This document shows positions 50,145-57,997 of a stretch of DNA of 64,000 nucleotides, in pieces. Numbering within the stretch: the first letter of the stretch is position 1; every line of letters starts with the position of its first letter. The position numbers and the translations under genes were made by a program. The notes under the pieces are model-generated. The model saw nothing but the letters and a program-made list of their open reading frames with translations. It was not told the DNA's origin and searched no databases. Source of the stretch: a virus; IMG/VR virus record IMGVR_UViG_3300022910_000005, positions 16,685 to 80,684 of that record. The stretch is one strand, 5' to 3'.

Positions 50145-50491
50145 TCCCCCGAAGGGTCGTTGTCCGATCTGACGGCCTTGACGATGCCCATGATGATCGT
50201 GGTCGGCACGTACAGCCGAACGTCCTCGTCGTTGTTGATGTCGACGGGGATCTCCTGCTCACCGACCTGCTCACCGTTGTCGTCGAGCAACTTCTCCGTC
50301 CGGGTCAGGTCCCAGCCGACGACCAGATCCTGGATCATCGAGATGAGCCGCTCCGGGTTGCCCTTGTCGGCAGCCGCCTCCGTCATCTGGGCGATCGTGT
50401 AGGCCGGAGGCCGGTACTCGATGTTCAGCACCGCGTCGCCGAAGAAGACCTTGAGGGGCTTCGTTTCGGCAATCGCTTCGTCAATCCGCAC
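50141..50491 (-). CDS. Tail assembly chaperone, first reading frame, 116 aa
   Basis: Counterpart of lambda gpG: acidic, helical, located between the tail tube gene and the tape measure gene. It reads PLKVFFGDAVLNIEYRPPAYT, then LISMIQDLVVGWDLTRTEK and VPTTIIMGIVKAVRSD. It keeps the tape measure protein soluble while the tube forms. ATG start. Confidence 0.75.
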   Translation of the reverse strand: MRIDEAIAETKPLKVFFGDAVLNIEYRPPAYTIAQMTEAAADKGNPERLISMIQDLVVGWDLTRTEKLLDDNGEQVGEQEIPVDINNDEDVRLYVPTTIIMGIVKAVRSDNDPSGE

Positions 50492-50526
50492 GGTTTGGAA
50501 CCTCTTTCAGTTGCAGGGAGATGCTG

Positions 50527-51540
50527 TTACAGAGTGGCGGTCGTGGTGATGACCTCGACCTGGAACGCCCTGGTCCACGTCGGGTCGTGCACGGCCTTGA
50601 AGGTGTAGCCGATCGCGAACACGCCGTCCTCGTCCGAGAACTTCTCCACGTCGCTGATCTGCCCGGCCACGTCCCAGGTCACCTGGTGGTTGACACCGGC
50701 CGGGAGGCCGACGGTCGGCGCGAAGATCTGCGGCCCGACGGCGCGCAGCCGCAGGAACTTCGTGGTGCCCGCCCGCAGCGCGACCAGGTTGGCCGCCGCC
50801 TGGCTGTCGGCCATCTGGACGATCTTGAACTCGACGGTCGGCTCGCCCTCGACGGTCGCGACGAACGACGACTGGGCCGCGTCCACCACCCACAGCGGCA
50901 TGTACCGGTCCGAGATGTTGCACTCGCCGGACAGCGTGCGCAACTGCTTAGTGGTGCCGAGGCCGCCGGACGTGGTGTCGATGTAGACCGACAGTTCGGC
51001 GGGCTTCACCGGCACCTGCGGCAGCAGGGTCGGCGAGCCGGTCAGCGTAATGCCGTCCTCGATCGCCCGGCCCATCATCGAGCCGCCGAGTTCGATCTCG
51101 TCGCGGCTCCACGACCAGGTGTACTCGGAGATGATCCCGTAGACGAACCGGTGGGCCCGGAAGGCCGAGCCCTGCTCGACGGTCAGCGTCTTCGGAGCGT
51201 CGTCGCCGTAGGTGTTCGAGTTGAACACCCAGCGGGTCGCTCCCGTTGGCGTCGCGCCGTCCAGGATGGACGTCACCGTCGGAGCGGAAATGACCGACGA
51301 AAAGGCGTACGGCAGTTCGGTGTAGACGGCCGAACCGCTGATGTCGGCCTTCGTCGACTCCTTCCCGAGGATCTCCAGCACCGGGTACTTGGTGCCGTCC
51401 GGCCGGAGATCCTTGACGTCCACGTCCGGACCGATCTCCAGCGACATCGAGCCGAGCCGACGGGGGGCCGCCACGGCGGTGCCCGGCGTGGTCTCCACGC
51501 CGATCTGCACGCTCTGCGTGATTGAACTGCGTTCCGCCAC
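50527..51540 (-). CDS. Major tail tube protein, 337 aa
   Basis: Begins SSITQSVQIGVETTPGTAVAAPRRL, a start I associate with actinophage tail tubes. The rest is strand-rich (FSSVISAPTVTSILDG, YTWSWSRDEIELGGSMMG, ELSVYIDTTSGG, VTWDVAGQISDVEKFSDED). Its position after the tail terminator gene and before the chaperones fits. Hexameric rings of such proteins build the tube. GTG start with GGAG 8 bases upstream. Confidence 0.8.
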   Translation of the reverse strand: MAERSSITQSVQIGVETTPGTAVAAPRRLGSMSLEIGPDVDVKDLRPDGTKYPVLEILGKESTKADISGSAVYTELPYAFSSVISAPTVTSILDGATPTGATRWVFNSNTYGDDAPKTLTVEQGSAFRAHRFVYGIISEYTWSWSRDEIELGGSMMGRAIEDGITLTGSPTLLPQVPVKPAELSVYIDTTSGGLGTTKQLRTLSGECNISDRYMPLWVVDAAQSSFVATVEGEPTVEFKIVQMADSQAAANLVALRAGTTKFLRLRAVGPQIFAPTVGLPAGVNHQVTWDVAGQISDVEKFSDEDGVFAIGYTFKAVHDPTWTRAFQVEVITTTATL

Positions 51541-51604
51541 GGCGGGACTCCTATCAGGTGAAGGTCACTCTGGCCTAGTCTGCCAGGGCGTCGTTTTCGG
51601 TGCT

Positions 51605-52048
51605 CTAGTCAGCGCTCGCACGAATGCGGTATACGCCGCCCAGATGGCGGTACTGGAGGCCGCCGTCGACCTCCGGCTGCTGGTAAGGCCGTTCTCGCAC
51701 GCACGACAGCGATCCGCGCGCTTCCGTCATCACCGAGTTCGGCCGGTGAATCAGGTAGTCGATCCGTTCAGCGATCGGGATCACCTCATCCCACGACGAG
51801 GACTGAGCGACCGCCTTCACGACGTACAGGTTGTCCGTGCTGATCCGCACCCCACCCACGCCGACGATGTCGAGCGGAGACTGGAGGAGGAACGACACGT
51901 ACGGCGTGCCCAGGGTGACCGTGGAGAGCGTGCCGGAGATCCGGTCGCCCACGAGCCCGGCCAGGACAGGATCGGCGCTGAGCGTGGCGTACAGCCACGG
52001 CTCGACAATGCTGACCGTCTCGACGATGCCGCCGTTCTCGGCGCTCAC
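51605..52048 (-). CDS. Tail terminator protein (DUF3168-like), 147 aa
   Basis: A compact protein placed before the tail tube gene with the sequence LYATLSADPVLAGLVGDRISG, YVSFLLQSPLDIVGVGG, LYVVKAVAQSSSWDEVIPIAERIDYL and a YRHLGGVYRIRAS end, matching the layout of tail-terminator (gpU-like) proteins. It would cap the tail and join it to the head. GTG start in GTGA overlap. Confidence 0.7.
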   Translation of the reverse strand: MSAENGGIVETVSIVEPWLYATLSADPVLAGLVGDRISGTLSTVTLGTPYVSFLLQSPLDIVGVGGVRISTDNLYVVKAVAQSSSWDEVIPIAERIDYLIHRPNSVMTEARGSLSCVRERPYQQPEVDGGLQYRHLGGVYRIRASAD

Positions 52049-52407
52049 CGAGCATCACAAGCCTTCCGGACCTTCTCGGCCATCTCCAGCCGGTACTGCC
52101 GCTCGTACTGGTGTGCCAGCGGCGCGACGATCGGGCGGGGCGGACGACCGTAGGCGGGCACCCCGAACTCCTGGAAGCCGGAGTAGAAGCCCTGGCCGAG
52201 GTACCAGCCGACATCCACCTCCGCGTGCATCCGCGACAGGCCGCGCTCGGTGGTGACGCGCCGGATCATGCCGGTGTCCTTCCAGAGGATGGTCTTCAGT
52301 TCGCGGACCATCGACTCGGCCACCTCGTCCACGCCGTCCGCCAGTTCGCGTGGCATCTTCCGGGCAATGGCACCGAAGTTGTTGTACTTCACGGTCCAGC
52401 CGCCCAT
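52045..52407 (-). CDS. HK97 gp10-like tail completion protein, 120 aa
   Basis: Helical start (ELADGVDEVAESMVRELKTIL) then a DTGMIRR and a DVGWYLGQGFYSGFQEFGVP segment, including the YxxFxEFG-type motif of the HK97 gp10 family. Works in head-tail joining. ATG shares a base with the upstream stop. Confidence 0.7.
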   Translation of the reverse strand: MGGWTVKYNNFGAIARKMPRELADGVDEVAESMVRELKTILWKDTGMIRRVTTERGLSRMHAEVDVGWYLGQGFYSGFQEFGVPAYGRPPRPIVAPLAHQYERQYRLEMAEKVRKACDAR

Positions 52408-52775
52408 CAGTCCACCTCCCGGATTCCGACCTTCATGATCACGGCCAGTTCGCTGGGGACCGCCGTGTCCTTCGTGATCACGTACAGGCTGCCGTCCAGA
52501 GCGTTCCGGACGCGGTCGCCCTCCTCGTAGACGGTGCCGAGCGGCATCAGCAGCACCATCGTCGTCGGCCCGAACACGCTGTCCACGTTGAGGATCGGGT
52601 CATCCTCGCGGGGCATCACGAACCGGCAGGCGATCCTCTTCGACCGCTCGACGTAGGCCGTCTTCTGGCCACCGGTCGTGTCCCGCACCAGCGTCCGGTC
52701 CTGGATGAAGGCGCGGTCGAGCAGCGAGGTGGCGATGAGACGCCGCCCGCTGGCCACGACCGACTTGATGCTCAT
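52407..52775 (-). CDS. Head-tail stopper-like protein, 122 aa
   Basis: Small beta protein between connector and gp10-like genes: RTLVRDTTGGQKTAYVERSKRIACRF, GDRVRNALDGSLYVITKD, AVIMKVGIREVD. Size, strands and place fit the stopper that closes the connector after packaging. ATGA overlap with the next gene upstream. Confidence 0.65.
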   Translation of the reverse strand: MSIKSVVASGRRLIATSLLDRAFIQDRTLVRDTTGGQKTAYVERSKRIACRFVMPREDDPILNVDSVFGPTTMVLLMPLGTVYEEGDRVRNALDGSLYVITKDTAVPSELAVIMKVGIREVD

Positions 52776-52948
52776 TCGGCCACGGTCTCCTCAGGGACCG
52801 GCAGGCCGAGCCCGGCCAGGAGATCCCGCTGCGCGGGCGAAATGGCTTCCGCGTAGGTGCGCTCGGCGGGCGCGTCGGACATGTAGTCGACGACCGGCTC
52901 GCCGCCGTCGCGAGCGGGAGTCGTGCTGGTGCTTCCGGTCCTGGCCAT
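52772..52948 (-). CDS. Small acidic protein, 58 aa
   Basis: Start placed at ATG 52948 because GAGGAG lies 6 bases upstream; an in-frame ATG at 52981, overlapping the upstream stop (TAATG), would add 11 residues. The product is acidic and mostly disordered with one helix (SPAQRDLLAGLGLPVPEE). Function unknown; probably a minor head component. Confidence 0.6.
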   Translation of the reverse strand: MARTGSTSTTPARDGGEPVVDYMSDAPAERTYAEAISPAQRDLLAGLGLPVPEETVAE

Positions 52949-52980
52949 GCTGATCTCCTCGGGTTGGGCTGCTGCCGTCA

Positions 52981-53286
52981 TTATCCGCTCAAACCGCTGG
53001 CGAGGACTTCCTGGGTCATCTCGTTGACGGCGTCCACGATCCCCGCCGTCTCCGCACGGAAGATCCAGGTGCCCGGCTCGGTGACCAGGATGCTCGCCTC
53101 GAACAGCCCGGTCGACCGACGGACGAAGTTGGTGGTCGGGTAGTTGAGGGTCGCCTGGGTTCCACCTGGTGCGCGGTAGGAGACGCTGGCCAGCGTCGGG
53201 TCGGTCGGCACGCCGTTCAGCCGCGCCTCGACCTCGATCAGGATGTTCTGACCCACGAACACGCGGGTTTCATCGTCGACTGCCAC
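52981..53286 (-). CDS. Ig-like beta protein, 101 aa
   Basis: GTG 53286. The pattern FVGQNILIEVEARLNGVPTDPTLASVSYRAPGG, FEASILVTEPGTWIFRAETAG is that of a bacterial Ig-like or BppU-type beta sandwich, and it parallels the protein at 12814-13110 in layout. Both follow a repeat-bearing fibre-like gene, so they may be fibre companions. Confidence 0.65.
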   Translation of the reverse strand: MAVDDETRVFVGQNILIEVEARLNGVPTDPTLASVSYRAPGGTQATLNYPTTNFVRRSTGLFEASILVTEPGTWIFRAETAGIVDAVNEMTQEVLASGLSG

Positions 53287-53289
53287 GAC

Positions 53290-54342
53290 CTATCCCTTCC
53301 TGTGCCGGATGCTGACGCGCGCCCGGGTCACCAGAGTCATCACGATGAGGCCCGGCCGACCGAACACCCGGCCGATGAACGTGACGCTGGTAGTGGTGTT
53401 CGTCGGCGTGATGGCCCCCGCGAACTTCCGGCTCGGCCCACGCCGGATGAATGCGGTCGGCGTGAGCGCGCCAGCGAACTTCTTGGCCGGGCTCCTCGTC
53501 AGGATGTTGGTTGGCGCAATCTGGCCGGTGAAGACCTTCGGCAGCGCCTTCAGCAGCACGCCGGACGGGGTGATGGCACCCGCCAGAACCTTCAGCACCG
53601 CACGGGATTTCGTCAGGACGCCGCCGGGTGTCATCGCACCGGTCAGCAACTTCTTCGTCGTGCTGATCTCCACGCTGGTCGGCGTGATGTTCCCCGTCGC
53701 GAACAGCGTCGCCTGCGTGGGGGTGATCGTGTCCGACAGCGACAGGTTGTCGATGAAGAAGTCGACGGACCCGGCGGCCGACGACGAGGATTGCATGGTG
53801 ACGCCGACGTAGCCGCCGGTCGTGATGCCGCCCGTGTCGGTGTAATCGATCTGCCAGGTGTTCGTCGGCTCCGGCTGCGACCGCAGCCACGTCCGGGCGC
53901 GAATCCGCTGGCCGAAGATGGCGATCCGGGAACGCACCTGGTCGCCGAACACGAACCCGTGGGTGTTCGTCACCAGGTCGATCGGCGTCGGCAGGACCCG
54001 GCGGCTGACGACCATGTCGTTCTGCCGCAGCGAGAACGTGTAGCCGTTGACCGTCGAGATCTGGCTGTCCGAGCGGAGGATCGCCGTCGGGTACATGTTC
54101 GGCGTCACGTCCCAGTCGAACACCATCTCGGCGTCGGCCAGCGCGGTGATGCCGGTGACCCGCAGGCTGATCCGGTTGCCGTCGGCGTTGCCACAGCGAA
54201 GACGGCAGCGGTTGCCTTGGATCGTCACCGAGCCGCCCGTGCCCTCGTTGCGGGCGACGGTCCAGTTGGTGGCGTTCGGCGCTGAACCGTCCGCCCCGGT
54301 GAAGGTTTCAACAGCCGCGCCCGAAGGAAGCAGGCTGGCCAT
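53290..54342 (-). CDS. LamG-like repeat protein, fibre type, 350 aa
   Basis: Residues 1-205 form a concanavalin-type sandwich (VETFTGADGSAP, NRCRLRCGNADGNRISL, SVDFFIDNLSLSDTITP). From 206 to 325 come five to six units of about 20 residues on the theme KxFAGAITPTxxLxRxP. The plan matches the 762-residue protein at 10533, with fewer repeats and another repeat sequence. Probably a head or tail decoration fibre. ATG start. Confidence 0.7.
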   Translation of the reverse strand: MASLLPSGAAVETFTGADGSAPNATNWTVARNEGTGGSVTIQGNRCRLRCGNADGNRISLRVTGITALADAEMVFDWDVTPNMYPTAILRSDSQISTVNGYTFSLRQNDMVVSRRVLPTPIDLVTNTHGFVFGDQVRSRIAIFGQRIRARTWLRSQPEPTNTWQIDYTDTGGITTGGYVGVTMQSSSSAAGSVDFFIDNLSLSDTITPTQATLFATGNITPTSVEISTTKKLLTGAMTPGGVLTKSRAVLKVLAGAITPSGVLLKALPKVFTGQIAPTNILTRSPAKKFAGALTPTAFIRRGPSRKFAGAITPTNTTTSVTFIGRVFGRPGLIVMTLVTRARVSIRHRKG

Positions 54343-54349
54343 CTACTTC

Positions 54350-54874
54350 TCACCCCAGGGGCACGGACTCCACATTGGAAGAACCGCAGTCGAGACAGCG
54401 GTGAACGACGCCCCTGCCGTGGCGGCCTGAACGCAACTGGAGGTTCTCGATACGGTTGTCGTCGCGGACGCCGTTGAGGTGATGGACAGTTTCATGATCC
54501 TCAAGATAGCGACCGAGCGCCTCCTCCATGACCAGGCGATGCTCGGGCACGTAAGAGCCGTTGCTGGTCGCGGCCGGGTGGCCAGCCTTGCTGATGCGGA
54601 CGTAGCCCGAGTCGGTGACTGACCGGCCGCCTTTCCAGTGAGCCGCCTTCTCGCCGGTCGAACCGGCGTAGGTGCACGGTCGCGAGCAGAACCGACCGGC
54701 CGACTGACGGCTTTTCGGTCGGAACTCTGTCCCACAGTGCTCGCAAGGGCGAGGTTCGATCGTGTGGTCGACATTGCGATCGTGCACCGCCTTCAGCGCG
54801 CATGGTCGTGAACAATACTTCTGATGCTTGGTTTTCGGCTGATACGACAGGTCGCAGACGAGGCAGGTCTTCAT
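54350..54874 (-). CDS. HNH homing endonuclease-like protein, 174 aa
   Basis: Two N-terminal zinc knuckles (CLVCDLSY...KYCSRPC and CEHCGTEF...FCSRPC) precede an HNH_3-type module: SGYVRISKAGHP, VPEHRLVMEEALGRYL, HETVHHLNGVRDDNRIENLQL, with a last CxxC pair. This is the build of free-standing homing endonucleases. It lies between structural genes, has poor ribosome-site context, and probably spread as a selfish insertion, though some phage HNH proteins help terminase. Confidence 0.8.
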   Translation of the reverse strand: MKTCLVCDLSYQPKTKHQKYCSRPCALKAVHDRNVDHTIEPRPCEHCGTEFRPKSRQSAGRFCSRPCTYAGSTGEKAAHWKGGRSVTDSGYVRISKAGHPAATSNGSYVPEHRLVMEEALGRYLEDHETVHHLNGVRDDNRIENLQLRSGRHGRGVVHRCLDCGSSNVESVPLG

Positions 54875-54905
54875 GATCAGACCATATCTGCAAGCAGCCT
54901 ATGAA

Positions 54906-55622
54906 TCAACCACCAGCCGTAAATGTCAGGTCGTACTGGGCCTGCAACGATTCGCCGGACGCCAGGTTGACCGCAGCGAACAGCGTCTTGTCCAGCAGCA
55001 CCCCGCCGCCGACCGCCGCCTGCGAGAAGATGCCGTGCTCGGTGATGGCCACGGCCGACGAGACGGTGATCGTGGCGGTCGTCTCGAAGACGTTCGCGTT
55101 CCCGGCCAGTTCCCCCAGGGAGCCGGTGGGGCGGGTGTTCGAGACCTGGTACTGGGTGGTGAGTTCCGTGGTCAGCGCGGTGTTGCCGATCGCTTCCGCA
55201 CCGGCCCCGGTCCCGACGCCGTGGTACTTCATGTTCTCCGGCTCGACGATGCCCTGGAAGGCGTCCACGATGAAGTTGACGCCCGCCGTGGTCACCACCC
55301 GGCAACCGGCCAGGCCGAGATCCCACTGCTGGCCGCGCCGGTCCACCCGGGTCAGCCACAGGTGGCCGACCGCCGACATCGCGCCGCCGCGCCGGGCCTG
55401 CTCGGCCGCCCGCTGCGCCTCCAGGGACCGCTCGAAGTGCTCCGCGTTCTCGTCCTGCCAGAAGGCCCGCAGCCGGGCGGAGACCGGAGCCAGGCGGCGG
55501 TTGCGCTTGGCCCAGTTGGTGCCGTGCATCGCCGCGTCGTCGACCGTGCGGATCGCAGGCCGGACGATCGGTGCCGGGATGACCACCCCGGAAAGGCGGC
55601 CGGTGGGCCGGGTCTCGCTCAT
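54906..55622 (-). CDS. Virion structural protein, 238 aa
   Basis: Start at ATG 55622 with AGAGG 8 bases upstream; GTG 55637 is an alternative in the stop overlap. Helical N-terminal third (RRLAPVSARLRAFWQDENAEHFERSLEAQ), then a beta domain (HLWLTRVDRRGQQWDLGLAG, QYQVSNTRPTGSLGELAGNANVF, EHGIFSQAAVGGGVLLDKTLF) as in capsid fibre or tail-sheath-linked proteins of actinophages. Role not fixed. Confidence 0.65.
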   Translation of the reverse strand: MSETRPTGRLSGVVIPAPIVRPAIRTVDDAAMHGTNWAKRNRRLAPVSARLRAFWQDENAEHFERSLEAQRAAEQARRGGAMSAVGHLWLTRVDRRGQQWDLGLAGCRVVTTAGVNFIVDAFQGIVEPENMKYHGVGTGAGAEAIGNTALTTELTTQYQVSNTRPTGSLGELAGNANVFETTATITVSSAVAITEHGIFSQAAVGGGVLLDKTLFAAVNLASGESLQAQYDLTFTAGG

Positions 55623-55633
55623 GTTGGTGCCTC

Positions 55634-56095
55634 TCACGGTGTGGGGAGAATCGTGACGTCGTACGGCGTGCGCCGCCAGGGGAACGAACTGACCAGCGCC
55701 TGCGAGCCTACGCGCGGACGGACCGTGCCGTCGGCAGCGCCAACCGCATCGTCGATCTGGCCGAGTTCCTCCTCGGTGAGGTAGACCCCGCCGGGCGTCA
55801 AGGTGTCGAACGAGATGCCGATCGAGCCGTCCGCGCCGATGTCCTGACGCTGGTTCACGTCCGGGTTACGCAGGTACCTGATCACGGCCCCGGCCAGCAC
55901 GGCCCGGACGGTCTCCAGCAGGTCAGCCTTCACGGTCCCCGCCGACAGGCCGGTGTAGAACGCCAGCAGCGCCGGACGTAACTGCCGCAGCCGCCGCTCG
56001 ATGTCGACCAGGCGCTGAAGGGCCACGTCCGCCTCGTCGTCGTCGAGCACCCGCCAGCGGGACTCGATGTCGGCCGTGCTCACGTCGAACGGCAT
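55634..56095 (-). CDS. Head-tail connector (gp6/gp15-like), 153 aa
   Basis: ATG 56095 with AGGAG 5 bases upstream. The helical sequence DIERRLRQLRPALLAFYTG, AGTVKADLLETVRAVLAGAVIRYLRNPD, with a PGGVYLTEEEL stretch resembles connector adaptor proteins that bind under the portal. Position after capsid and before tail completion genes supports this. Confidence 0.7.
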   Translation of the reverse strand: MPFDVSTADIESRWRVLDDDEADVALQRLVDIERRLRQLRPALLAFYTGLSAGTVKADLLETVRAVLAGAVIRYLRNPDVNQRQDIGADGSIGISFDTLTPGGVYLTEEELGQIDDAVGAADGTVRPRVGSQALVSSFPWRRTPYDVTILPTP

Positions 56096-56159
56096 TGCCA
56101 CTCCTGGGGAGAGCCGAACGGCCGGACCCTGGTGAGAGGCCCGGCCGTTCGGAGCGCGG

Positions 56160-56516
56160 TTACTTGCTGGACGGCGTGTGGACCGTGGTCTCCGGCGTCG
56201 GGTCGCCCCGGCCGACACCCCGCAGGGTGTACGCCTCGTTCGGCGCGTGCCGGTTCTTGTTCGGGTCGCCCCGGTAGCCCTGCTCCTGCTCCTTGGCGAT
56301 CACCTCGCGGACATGCTCCTGGAGAGCGCGGGCGGCGGGCTCGTCGGCCAACTGGTCGCTGGGAGCCTCGTCCACGCCACGGGGAACCCGCGTGGTGGTC
56401 GGAGCGGAAGCCCGCTCGCCCGGCTGGAGACCGGCCGGGCTGATGGGCGTCTGGTCGGCGGCGACCGCCGACGGAGTCGTCTGGGACTTCGGGGTGGGGC
56501 TCTTGGCCTCAGCCAT
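56160..56516 (-). CDS. Disordered protein of the head module, 118 aa
   Basis: ATG 56516 shares a base with the upstream stop. The N-terminal 60 residues are S/T/P/A-rich and disordered, then one helix (AARALQEHVREVIAKEQEQG) and a polar end (NKNRHAPNEAYTLRG). Function unknown; possibly a minor capsid or scaffold-like helper. Confidence 0.6.
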   Translation of the reverse strand: MAEAKSPTPKSQTTPSAVAADQTPISPAGLQPGERASAPTTTRVPRGVDEAPSDQLADEPAARALQEHVREVIAKEQEQGYRGDPNKNRHAPNEAYTLRGVGRGDPTPETTVHTPSSK

Positions 56517-56914
56517 CAGTCGTTCCTCTCGAACGTGATCTCGACGGTGCCGCCGGGATCGACCAAGCCGGTGCCGCCGACGGCGGCCGACCGGAACTCC
56601 AGGATGTCGCCCTGGACCACCTGGAGGTCGGACGCGGTGGCCGACAGCGTGAGCGCCTTCTCGTCGAACGCGACGAGGTTGACGCCGCCGACGAGGGCGA
56701 GCGACGCGACCACGGTGGTGCCCGCACCGGCCTGCCCGTGGTTGATGACGGACAGCGTGCGGCTGGCCGGGCTCGCGGCACCGGTCACCGCAGCGACCGG
56801 TGTGTAGGAGACGTTCGCGACCTTGCCCGTGAACGGGGCCTCGATCGCGTTGGTCCCGGTAGCCAGGATGGTCACCGGCTCCTGCTCGACGTTCAGTTTC
56901 GTGCGCATACCCAT
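56516..56914 (-). CDS. Capsid decoration-type protein, 132 aa
   Basis: Placed directly after the capsid gene. All-beta: VTILATGTNAIEAPFTGKVANVSYTP, RTLSVINHG, TTVVASLALVGG, LQVVQGDILEFRS and GGTVEITFERN. This is the usual layout of head-stabilising or decoration proteins. ATG 56914 with a weak ribosome site, probably coupled to the capsid gene 3 bases upstream. Confidence 0.65.
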   Translation of the reverse strand: MGMRTKLNVEQEPVTILATGTNAIEAPFTGKVANVSYTPVAAVTGAASPASRTLSVINHGQAGAGTTVVASLALVGGVNLVAFDEKALTLSATASDLQVVQGDILEFRSAAVGGTGLVDPGGTVEITFERND

Positions 56915-56917
56915 GAG

Positions 56918-57952
56918 TCAGGCCCCCACAGTGCGGATGTAGCCGACCGGGTAACGGGTGTTCTCGGTCGGGTTGTCGTTGTTGATCGTGTTGGCAACCT
57001 GCCAACCGACCCGGAACTTGAGGCGCAGCGCCTGCATGTCCTGCTGCGGCAGGTTGTAGACGATGTTGCCGTTGTCGTCCGTGATCACACCGTCGGTGAT
57101 CAACTTGTACTCGATGCCACTCTTGACGCCGACCACGAACTGGGACCAGTCGCCACCGAGCAGCGCCACACCGTTGACGCCGGGGCCGCCCGAAACCGGC
57201 CACAGGCCACGCATCGGGTACATGATCGGCACGCCGTCGACCGACCGCAGGTCGCCGCCGACGCGGGACTCGTCCAACTTGCGGCCCTGGGTGTCGCGGA
57301 CCTTGCGGAACTTCGACCGGGTCGCGATCGGGGAGAGGTAGCCGGTGATGTCGTACCCGTCCTCCTCGACCTTCCCGATCAGGTTGTCCAGGTCGCCCAT
57401 GAAGCCACCCTGGGCGGTGGTCGAGGTGCCGAAGTCCACGAAGTTCCCGGCCGCAGCCGCAGCAGCGACGATGTTGGTCGGGAAGGACGACGGAGCGTTC
57501 GCGCCGAAGTAGACGGCCGAATCCAGCACGCGGGCGAAGGCTTCGACCAGGAGCGGCTGAGCCTCGTCCCAGATGTTCACCGACACGTCCTCCATGACGT
57601 TGTCGGGGACCGGCATGATCGTGGCGATCTCCTCGATCGTCAGATACTTATTGCTCCAGCCCATCTCGGTCGTCTGCTTCAGACCGGTGTCGCCCGCCAC
57701 CCAGTACGCGATCGGCAGGGCGGTGAGGATCGGGAAGCGCATCGACGTGCCCTGCACCGGAATCCGGCGGAACATCGCCATGACCGCCGAGCCTTCGGTG
57801 GCCTTGCCGAGCATCTCGTTGGAGACCTGCTCGGGGATCAGCGGGGCCACGTCCGACCGGTTGGTCAGCGAGTCGTACGCCGCGCCCGAGAAGCCGAAGA
57901 TCGGCCGCCCGTCGGCGCGGGAGCCGATCGGCTCCCGAAGGTGGTTCTTCAC
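56918..57952 (-). CDS. Major capsid protein (HK97 fold), 344 aa
   Basis: Builds the head. The N-terminal 25 residues (EPIGSRADGRPIFGFSGA) nearly copy the scaffold's start. The rest fits an HK97-type capsid: LIPEQVSNEMLGKATEGSAV (N-arm), FPILTALPIAYWV, EEIATIMPVPDNVMEDV (spine helix region), FARVLDSAVYFG, GYLSPIATRSKFRKVRD, GVPIMYPMRGLW and WSQFVVGVKSGIEYKLI. GTG 57952; its ribosome site AGGAG lies partly inside the stem of a perfect 11-bp hairpin, so initiation may be controlled. Confidence 0.85.
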   Translation of the reverse strand: MKNHLREPIGSRADGRPIFGFSGAAYDSLTNRSDVAPLIPEQVSNEMLGKATEGSAVMAMFRRIPVQGTSMRFPILTALPIAYWVAGDTGLKQTTEMGWSNKYLTIEEIATIMPVPDNVMEDVSVNIWDEAQPLLVEAFARVLDSAVYFGANAPSSFPTNIVAAAAAAGNFVDFGTSTTAQGGFMGDLDNLIGKVEEDGYDITGYLSPIATRSKFRKVRDTQGRKLDESRVGGDLRSVDGVPIMYPMRGLWPVSGGPGVNGVALLGGDWSQFVVGVKSGIEYKLITDGVITDDNGNIVYNLPQQDMQALRLKFRVGWQVANTINNDNPTENTRYPVGYIRTVGA

Positions 57953-57958
57953 TGCGAC

Positions 57959-57985
57959 TCCTGGGGGTCAATGCGACCCCCAGGA
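57959..57985 (-). promoter_or_regulatory. Hairpin covering the capsid ribosome-binding site
   Basis: TCCTGGGGGTC (57959-57969) and GACCCCCAGGA (57975-57985) form an 11-bp perfect stem with a 5-base loop between scaffold and capsid. In the minus-strand mRNA the 3' arm ends with AGGA of the AGGAG that precedes the capsid GTG. Confidence 0.65.
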
Positions 57986-57997
57986 TGGGGGCCGCGA

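Noticed and set aside
52949-52981. Longer start (ATG 52981) for the 58-residue head-module protein
   Set aside because: The internal ATG 52948 has a strong GAGGAG site; the longer form relies only on TAATG coupling. It remains possible.
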